Source: an uncultured Clostridia bacterium (GTDB taxonomy: Bacteria; Bacillota; Clostridia; Oscillospirales; Acutalibacteraceae). From it: DNA of 13,349 nt. The notes under the pieces are model-generated. The model ran no database searches. It was given only the letters and a program-made list of their open reading frames with translations, and was not told the origin of the DNA. Below are positions 5,868-11,210 of this stretch, piece by piece (position 1 is the stretch's first letter; each line of letters starts with the position of its first letter). Both the position numbers and the translations under genes were made by a program. The stretch covers positions 1-13,349 of the forward strand of contig CALEIO010000014.1 of the NCBI GenBank assembly GCA_937875885.1, given 5' to 3'.

Positions 5868-8324
5868 TCACAACTTTGTAGATGAGTTAATGGGACACTT
5901 AAAGCTTAAACCGAATTTATTGGATGAGCCATCCTTGGCATAATCACCCTCAAAGAAAACTTCAAGTTCATCTATTCTTCTGTAAAGAAGTCCCCATACA
6001 CAGCTAGGTCCTGCATGATGATACTGAAGCATAAGATAGATAAAATCATCCTTGTTAATCTTGCTGAGATAAAACTCGGTTGCTTCAGAGGGTTTGCCTT
6101 TGGTAACATAATCAGCATAGACATACCCCGATTTACCATCTTTGGTTTTTACCTGATACCAATTATTTTCAGCTTCAGTTTTAACCAGGGTCAGAAGATC
6201 ACCTGTATTAAGTGTTGTAACAACACTGTAGGAAGTACCGGGGCCACTGCGCAAATTAACATTTGTGCTGTTAATATATGCATCCTTCTCCGATACACCT
6301 TCCTCGGGAACAACAGCTGTGAATATCTTCATAAAATCAGTATCATTGGTAATCATATTTGGTCCAAGGTTATATGCAAAAGAAACCAAAGCATCAAACT
6401 GCTGCTGATTGCGGTAGATTTTATATTTATTAAGATAATTGTTGACAGATGATGTATATCCATCGTTGTTTACAGCCTGCACAAGATAGGCATAGGCTTC
6501 ACGCTTGGTCATATCATTGTAGAAACTGTCGCCAAGATAAATAACCTTGCCGTATCCCAATGTGGGAATATTGTTGGCAATAGTATCGAAATACACGCTG
6601 GCGCTGTAACCCTCAAAGTCTGCAAGCAAGGAAATAAGCTCATCCGTAGCTCTACGGTTATCCATTGTTTCTTTATTTATATCTTTTGTTGATCTGATGA
6701 AAATTGTAGTCTTTGCATCCTCAGGGGCAAGAGTACAAGTATTCCAAGTACCATCGGATTTTGCATAAGCTACAACATCAAAAGTGCCGCTGCTAGAGAT
6801 AGTGGTAGTACCAGACCATACATAAGTTTTGCCGTCTTTAACTTTATCGGTCGCATTAACTGTGACAGTTTTACCACCCACAGCAATCTCGAATTTCACT
6901 TCTTTCTGTTTGGTGTTGGTTACTGCACAAAGTGTAACGGTCTCCCCTTTTGCAGCTGTATTGGGACTTGCATAAGCAAAACGTACAGGCTCTGCATCCT
7001 TAACAGTGACAAGGCAGGTCTTTGAGCTCAAAGAATTCTTGGCAGTAATTACAACCTTACCCGTTGAAACCGCTGTTATAAATCCATTCTGAACTTTTGC
7101 TATAGATTCGTCAGAGCTTATCCATTCAATCTTCTCGGAGGAAGAGGCTCCATTGTAATATGTTTTGCCAACAGTAATTGTAGCTGTTGAGCTGCTTATG
7201 GTCAATTTATCGGAAGGGTTGCTGACAGTTACTGTGCAGGTCTTTGTCTGTGTATCTGTATAGGCTGTTATAGTGGCTGCACCTACAGTCTTTGCTGTAA
7301 TAATACCTCCGCTGACAGCAACAACTGACTTGTCTGATGTCTTCCATTTAACAGAAAAGTTTGATGTAAGATATGCAGAGTTTCCGTTTTCAATATTAAG
7401 GTTTTCCACAGCATTGCCCTCTGAAAAAATCAGAAGTTCATCTTCTTTGGGCACAGTAGTAGACTCTGTAACAGTAAACACACATTCTGCAGTTTTGTCA
7501 GACTCTTTGATATATGCAGTTACTGTTGCTTTACCGGTTGACTTTGCAGTAACTACACCACCTGCTGAAACTGTAATAACATTCTTATCGGAGCTGCGAT
7601 ACATTACTGACGCTGCTCCACCTTGTGAATTTGTATAAGCTGTGAGAGAATATGTCTTACCCTCTTCTATTGTTACAGATGACTCGTGAAGAGAAACATC
7701 GTAAACTTTTGGCGCTTCCTGCACGTCAGGCTCTTTGCCGAGCAAAGATTCAAGAGCAGAACTACCTGCCCATTCCACCATATCCTTGTCTGTCTGTGGA
7801 GGCTGGGAGGGCTGTGGTTCTTCTTCAGGAAGCTCAACACCCAGTTTGGTATATGATCTGTATATGTAACCTGTTGTGGTGCCGATTTTCACTTTAATCC
7901 AAAGTTCTTCTGTATTGTCAACTACAACAAATGTTATATCTGCAGATAAAAGCTTGATTGAATCATAATCGGATGAAGGGCCTTTTCTGAAGTTGACCTC
8001 ATCTGTTGTAACACCGTTTATGGTAACACCTGAACCTGAAGGCACTTTAAGATAATCGATAGAACAATAGCCTTTTGTTCCGTCGGTACGGGAAACATAA
8101 GCCCAGCCGTTTGTGCTGTTTTTGAGAAGGCTGAGAGTTTCTGATTTATCCAAAGTAGTAATTATATTATCATCCGTAATCTTTGCAGAGGATCTGAGTC
8201 TTACAGAATCAGTTGTTGTAACACTGTTTGTTGCAGCTGCTGATACAGAAAATGCAGAAAAAGCACCCATAAAAACTATCAAAGCCAGAAGCAACGAAGT
8301 AATTCTATTTGAGAACTTTTTCAT
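5868..8324 (-). CDS. Secreted multidomain GH24 lysozyme with SH3b and Ig-like domains
   Basis: This 818-residue exported protein probably cleaves peptidoglycan glycan strands. Order of parts: signal peptide (1-30, cleavage near SVSAA); SH3b domains at about 33-95 and 99-162, with VNFRKGPSSDYD and GYIYRSYTKLG motifs; a Pro-rich linker (165-177); three bacterial Ig-like (Big_2-type) repeats at about 208-286, 298-368 and 373-442, each with a SSD/TSDKS..AV..G.ITA pattern; a further Ig-like segment (446-545); then a phage-type GH24 lysozyme fold. E571 (in FEG), D580 and T588 line up with T4 lysozyme E11, D20 and T26, and QFDALVSFAYNLGP (642-655) is the family helix. A third SH3b (about 683-743, VNLRSGPGTSYS) interrupts the enzyme before its C-terminal HHAGPSCVWGLLYRRIDELEVF (769-790). 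There is no LPXTG or membrane anchor, so retention would be by wall binding. AGGAGG lies 7 nt before the ATG. No other phage genes are nearby, so this looks like a host autolysin or defence-type lysozyme. Confidence 0.93.
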   Translation of the reverse strand: MKKFSNRITSLLLALIVFMGAFSAFSVSAAATNSVTTTDSVRLRSSAKITDDNIITTLDKSETLSLLKNSTNGWAYVSRTDGTKGYCSIDYLKVPSGSGVTINGVTTDEVNFRKGPSSDYDSIKLLSADITFVVVDNTEELWIKVKIGTTTGYIYRSYTKLGVELPEEEPQPSQPPQTDKDMVEWAGSSALESLLGKEPDVQEAPKVYDVSLHESSVTIEEGKTYSLTAYTNSQGGAASVMYRSSDKNVITVSAGGVVTAKSTGKATVTAYIKESDKTAECVFTVTESTTVPKEDELLIFSEGNAVENLNIENGNSAYLTSNFSVKWKTSDKSVVAVSGGIITAKTVGAATITAYTDTQTKTCTVTVSNPSDKLTISSSTATITVGKTYYNGASSSEKIEWISSDESIAKVQNGFITAVSTGKVVITAKNSLSSKTCLVTVKDAEPVRFAYASPNTAAKGETVTLCAVTNTKQKEVKFEIAVGGKTVTVNATDKVKDGKTYVWSGTTTISSSGTFDVVAYAKSDGTWNTCTLAPEDAKTTIFIRSTKDINKETMDNRRATDELISLLADFEGYSASVYFDTIANNIPTLGYGKVIYLGDSFYNDMTKREAYAYLVQAVNNDGYTSSVNNYLNKYKIYRNQQQFDALVSFAYNLGPNMITNDTDFMKIFTAVVPEEGVSEKDAYINSTNVNLRSGPGTSYSVVTTLNTGDLLTLVKTEAENNWYQVKTKDGKSGYVYADYVTKGKPSEATEFYLSKINKDDFIYLMLQYHHAGPSCVWGLLYRRIDELEVFFEGDYAKDGSSNKFGLSFKCPINSSTKL

Positions 8325-8359
8325 CAGCTCACCTCCTGAAAAAAACTATATAAACATAA

Positions 8360-8406
8360 AACACGCTTACATATATATATATTGTACCATATATAGCAAG
8401 CGTGTT
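8360..8406 (-). terminator. Large inverted repeat: probable terminator of the DUF5685 operon
   Basis: AACACGCTT (8360-8368) and AAGCGTGTT (8398-8406) form a perfect 9-bp stem. The 29-nt AT-rich interior can pair further (TATATAT 8374-8380 with ATATATA 8389-8395). Read on the - strand, the stem is followed by TTATGTTTATATAG, a modest U tract, 39 nt after the stop of the membrane-protein gene, so it should terminate that operon. The same repeat surrounds the lysozyme promoter, so it may also act as an operator. Confidence 0.6.
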
Positions 8407-8409
8407 CAA
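8381..8409 (-). promoter_or_regulatory. Probable promoter of the lysozyme operon
   Basis: On the - strand, TTGAAC (8409-8404) and TACAAT (8386-8381) are separated by exactly 17 bp, and a TGG just before the -10 box makes an extended -10. The expected start point is near 8374, giving a leader of about 50 nt to the ATG at 8324. The -35 box overlaps one arm of the inverted repeat, the -10 box sits in its loop, and the other arm lies just after the start point. Confidence 0.6.
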
Positions 8410-8444
8410 ATTACAATTTTGATTTTTTCTGTAAATTATTGGGT

Positions 8445-8984
8445 TTATCTGAATCTGATTTTACGACGCCAGTTCATAATATATTGAGTTATTATCCTTG
8501 AAAGTGCCAGATCGTAAACAATAAAAACACCATTGCCTGCAAACAGGAACACCCAGGGCAGATAAAACCCAAGAATCTCAAAACTTTCTTTGGGAATTGC
8601 AAGCACACATATACTCACAAAAAAAGCCGCAACCATACACAGGTTAAATATCAGAAACTTGATTATATACTGAACTACGGGCAGTTTTATTCTCTCTATG
8701 AGTCCTTTAAGAATCGGATACACACCAAGAAAAGCCACGTAATAAAGGGCAGCTTCTTTATCCGCTACAAGCAAAAAAGATAATACCGATACCACTCCAT
8801 ACACAGCAAAAGCAGAAAAGTATCCTGCTTCAAGCACAACTGCAGCAAGCAAAGTTCCTGCAATGCAAGGAATTGCATAAGTACCCACAGGAATAAGTCC
8901 TGTAAGCAGCAGCAAAACCAAAGACAAACCTGCAATTACAGAAGAAAATGCCAGGGCAAAAGTTTTGTTAACTGTTTTTCTCAT
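8445..8984 (-). CDS. Uncharacterised integral membrane protein, third gene of the DUF5685/J-protein operon
   Basis: This 179-residue protein is almost wholly hydrophobic, with five or six helices (about 9-32, 35-58, 60-80, 104-128, 139-160) and a basic C-terminus (NWRRKIRFR). Loops carry conserved-looking pieces: IPVGTYAIPCIAG (31-43), ADKEAALYYVAFLGVYPILK (74-93), a following IERIK and a late YDLAL. The compact alpha-helical layout resembles small transporter substrate-binding S components, but I see no diagnostic motif and do not assign it. It starts 3 nt after the stop of the J-protein gene and has no good ribosome site of its own, so its translation probably depends on reinitiation from that gene. 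A large inverted repeat follows its stop and should end the transcript. Confidence 0.85.
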   Translation of the reverse strand: MRKTVNKTFALAFSSVIAGLSLVLLLLTGLIPVGTYAIPCIAGTLLAAVVLEAGYFSAFAVYGVVSVLSFLLVADKEAALYYVAFLGVYPILKGLIERIKLPVVQYIIKFLIFNLCMVAAFFVSICVLAIPKESFEILGFYLPWVFLFAGNGVFIVYDLALSRIITQYIMNWRRKIRFR

Positions 8985-8987
8985 AAC

Positions 8988-9602
8988 TTAACAACACAAG
9001 CACAGGTCTCCGCCCATGCACTCACAACAAGCATCGGCACAACAAAGTGCTGTACACATATCACAGCTGTTGCAACCACCTGCACCATAAGTACGGTTAT
9101 ACTCGGGAGATGTATAGTTGCGCTGATTGTTGACCTGATTAAATATCTGGTTGAACTCTGCATTTCCTGGATCCATATTGCAGGCAGTTCTGAAATAAGT
9201 ATATGCCTGATCTGTCCATCCTCTGCGGTAATTGATCATACCCTGCAGGAAGTACCACTCCGCATCACGTTTTGTGGCGGGAACACCGTTGAGTATAGTC
9301 TGTGCATCATCAAGTCTTCCTGAATTAATGTAATTTCTTACATCAGGATAATTTGTGCGGACGCTATTGCCACTTGCAGCACCGGTGCTTTGACTGTACC
9401 TTCTTCCCTCTTTGCGCATATGCTGAATCTCATCATAAGCGTCATTTATCTCCTGCATTTTTTCATTAGCAAGGTCTCTGAGGGGACTATCCTGATAATT
9501 ATCGGGATGATATTTTTTTGCAAGTTCGCGATATGCGGTTTTAATCTGTTCATCTGTTGCGTTCTCACTGACACCGAGAACAACATAAGGATTTTTATTC
9601 AT
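8988..9602 (-). CDS. J-domain protein with TPR-like middle and cysteine-rich tail
   Basis: This 204-residue protein begins with a J domain (about 4-66) holding the HPD motif (32-34) needed to stimulate a DnaK-type Hsp70 ATPase. A basic Ser/Gly-rich linker follows (about 64-82). Residues 84-158 form two or three helical hairpins of TPR type (INSGRLDDAQTIL; WYFLQGMINYRRGWTDQAYTYFRTACNMDPGNAEF), a likely protein-binding platform. The last 28 residues hold 11 cysteines (177, 180, 183, 187, 188, 192, 193, 195, 201, 203, 204) around a GGDL turn. There are no DnaJ-type zinc-finger CxxCxGxG repeats, so this is not DnaJ itself but a specialised co-chaperone. The dense Cys tail could bind metal, be palmitoylation-like modified or act as a redox site; none is shown. 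It overlaps the DUF5685 gene by 8 nt and precedes the membrane-protein gene by 3 nt. Confidence 0.93.
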   Translation of the reverse strand: MNKNPYVVLGVSENATDEQIKTAYRELAKKYHPDNYQDSPLRDLANEKMQEINDAYDEIQHMRKEGRRYSQSTGAASGNSVRTNYPDVRNYINSGRLDDAQTILNGVPATKRDAEWYFLQGMINYRRGWTDQAYTYFRTACNMDPGNAEFNQIFNQVNNQRNYTSPEYNRTYGAGGCNSCDMCTALCCADACCECMGGDLCLCC

Positions 9603-10455
9603 TAACTTGTCCCTTTCCGGACTTAAGCAAACTCTTCTGAGTCTTTGTAAGTCCGATTAAAACTATATTATCTAGTATATCTTCAAATCTTCTTTTGTCA
9701 ATAAGTCTGTATGCAGAAGTAAGGAGATACACAGAATTATTCAGAATTCCGTTTGCATAGTCTGCGCTTTCCTCCTTGGAAAGCTTCAGTTTGTTATATA
9801 TGGGATTAAAGGATTTATTCTTTATATCATCATCAATATCGCAGGCAGCATCCAGAACATATATCCACTTACCAAGATGATAGCCGAATTGCTCGTAAGC
9901 CGGTCGGATTTTTTCATCATAGGCCAATTCGGCAAACATAAACTCCAGAAGTTTTGCTGTAGGCTCTGCCGCCTGATCAACTCCCGCATCAGACTTTTCT
10001 GTCGCTATCTGAGAATTGTACATTTTTTCGCATTCAATATAATACTGCGGATACTTTTTCTTTGCTTTATTCTTCCACAATGCAGCCAAAGGACGAAGAA
10101 GTGTAAAAGCTACTTTACCGAAAAATGAAGAATCCCTGATGTTATCAATCACCTTGAAATAACACATCAACACCAACAAAGCCGCTGCACGCGACAGAAT
10201 ATCCGACTGAGTCTTGCAGTATCCACAGCTTTTCAGTGGATTGAATCTGCAACGTCCTTTTGAAAAAGAGGGACATTGCTCCCCGTTCGCCATAGCAAAC
10301 ACAGCATAAAACGTAAGATCGTAATTCAGCAAAAATGAGCTCAGAAAGGAATATTCTTTGCTCAGTTGTTTGCACAGACTGCAATAAACAGCTTTGTAAC
10401 TTTCAAAATCTTTAACTTTAAGTTCAGGTTTGCAGATTTTTACATATCCGAACAA
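9595..10455 (-). CDS. DUF5685 family protein, TTG start
   Basis: This 286-residue, mostly alpha-helical protein has the DUF5685 opening (FGYVKICKPELKV...YKAVYCSLCKQL). The start codon is TTG at 10455, backed by GGAGGGG (10467-10461) 5 nt upstream; no ATG gives the family N-terminus. Cysteines occur in CxxC (25, 28), at 61 and 69, and in CGYC (77-80), a likely metal site. Two acidic clusters follow: DNIRD (104-108) and D202, D206, D208-D210 in LDAACDIDDDIKN, with the conserved GKWIYVLDA helix before it. Helical proteins with two aspartate clusters recall the isoprenoid-synthase fold, but that is a resemblance only and the family's reaction is not known to me. It is the first gene of a coupled operon with the J-domain protein (8-nt overlap) and a membrane protein. 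Confidence 0.85.
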   Translation of the reverse strand: MFGYVKICKPELKVKDFESYKAVYCSLCKQLSKEYSFLSSFLLNYDLTFYAVFAMANGEQCPSFSKGRCRFNPLKSCGYCKTQSDILSRAAALLVLMCYFKVIDNIRDSSFFGKVAFTLLRPLAALWKNKAKKKYPQYYIECEKMYNSQIATEKSDAGVDQAAEPTAKLLEFMFAELAYDEKIRPAYEQFGYHLGKWIYVLDAACDIDDDIKNKSFNPIYNKLKLSKEESADYANGILNNSVYLLTSAYRLIDKRRFEDILDNIVLIGLTKTQKSLLKSGKGQVNE

Positions 10456-10485
10456 AACTACCCCTCCTTATGATTTTGCATATAC

Positions 10486-10514
10486 ATAGTATTATATTAC
10501 AATAAATTTGACAA
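10486..10514 (-). promoter_or_regulatory. Possible promoter of the DUF5685 operon
   Basis: On the - strand, TTGTCA (10514-10509) and TACTAT (10491-10486) are 17 bp apart. A perfect TATAAT at 10496-10491 is an alternative -10 box, but it has only a weak -35 at the right distance. Either gives a leader of about 25-30 nt before the TTG start. The choice is uncertain. Confidence 0.4.
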
Positions 10515-10549
10515 TACTGCATTAACAAGTTGTAAATTTTCTTTTTGTA

Positions 10550-10578
10550 TTGAAAACATCCGGTATTGCAGTTATAAT
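10550..10578 (+). promoter_or_regulatory. Promoter of the HAD phosphatase gene
   Basis: TTGAAA (10550-10555) and TATAAT (10573-10578) are separated by exactly 17 bp. The start point is expected near 10585, almost on the ribosome site GAGGTG (10586-10591), so the mRNA leader would be only about 12 nt. A second TTGACA at 10508 with TGTAAA at 10531 is a weaker upstream alternative. Confidence 0.7.
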
Positions 10579-10596
10579 TAAACCCGAGGTGTTTTT

Positions 10597-11160
10597 ATGA
10601 ACGTATATGATTTTGATAAAACTATATATAATGGTGACAGCACCGCTGACTTTTTCTTGTATTGTCTGAAAAAGCACCCTAAAATTACAGTTCTGCTCCC
10701 TTCTATTCTTGCAGGATTTGTGAAATTCTATGTGCTGAAAATCGGAACAAAAACTCATTTCAAACAAAAGATTATGCGATTTGTAAAATACATAGATTAC
10801 AAAAAAGACATTGAGGATTTCTGGAACAAGAAAAAATCTGGCATTAAGGAATTTTACAAAGCACAGCAGAAAAAAGACGACATCATCATTTCGGCTTCCC
10901 CCTACTTTGTGGTGGAGCCCATGTGCAAAGCTCTGGGAATCAAGCATATAATCTGCTCCCCCGTTGATGAAATAAGCGGCAACTACACAGGAGAAAACTG
11001 CCACGGCAAAGAAAAGGTTGTGCAGTTCAACATTCATTTCCCCGATGCCACTATTGATGAGTTTTACTCTGACAGCTACAGTGACACACCTCTGGCTGAA
11101 ATTGCAAAGAAAGCTTATATGATAAAGGGTGACAAAATCACCCCCTGGAAATTCAGATAA
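10597..11160 (+). CDS. HAD superfamily subfamily IB phosphatase
   Basis: This 187-residue cytosolic hydrolase has all four HAD motifs: motif I DFDKT (5-9) with nucleophile D5 and acid/base D7; motif II IISASP (97-102) with S99; motif III lysine in HGKEKV (136-141); and motif IV YSDSYSDTPL (157-166) with D159 and D163 as Mg ligands. A helical cap lies between motifs I and II (about 15-90), as in SerB-like and other HAD-IB phosphomonoesterases. The basic, hydrophobic cap (PSILAGFVKFYVLK) suggests a lipid or membrane-proximal phosphate substrate is possible, but the sequence does not fix the substrate; phosphoserine phosphatase is one option. GAGGTG lies 5 nt before the ATG. It is transcribed alone, divergently from the DUF5685 operon, and ends at a strong terminator. 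Confidence 0.92.
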   Translation: MNVYDFDKTIYNGDSTADFFLYCLKKHPKITVLLPSILAGFVKFYVLKIGTKTHFKQKIMRFVKYIDYKKDIEDFWNKKKSGIKEFYKAQQKKDDIIISASPYFVVEPMCKALGIKHIICSPVDEISGNYTGENCHGKEKVVQFNIHFPDATIDEFYSDSYSDTPLAEIAKKAYMIKGDKITPWKFR

Positions 11161-11172
11161 TAATGCATATAC

Positions 11173-11210
11173 AAAAGCGCAGGATTTTCTCCTGCGCTTT
11201 TATTTTTATT
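11173..11210. terminator. Bidirectional rho-independent terminator between convergent genes
   Basis: AAAAGCGCAGGA (11173-11184) and TCCTGCGCTTTT (11190-11201) form a perfect 12-bp stem with a 5-nt loop. The + strand tail is TTTTATTTTTATT; the - strand tail is TTTTGTAT. It serves both the HAD gene, whose stop is 12 nt before it, and the convergent permease gene, whose stop lies in the T-rich tail. Confidence 0.92.

Noticed and set aside
6780..7700. Repeated DNA within the lysozyme gene as a possible mobile or CRISPR-like repeat
   Set aside because: The similarity is at protein level between Ig-like domains; there are no identical short repeats with regular spacers.
5868..8324. Prophage endolysin as evidence of a prophage
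   Set aside because: The protein has a signal peptide, several SH3b and Ig-like domains, and no holin, tail or integrase genes around it; it fits a host secreted lysozyme.
8113..8487. 124-residue open frame on the + strand at the lysozyme 5' end
   Set aside because: It is antisense to the signal-peptide and first SH3b region and runs through the intergenic repeat; there is no ribosome site or family resemblance.
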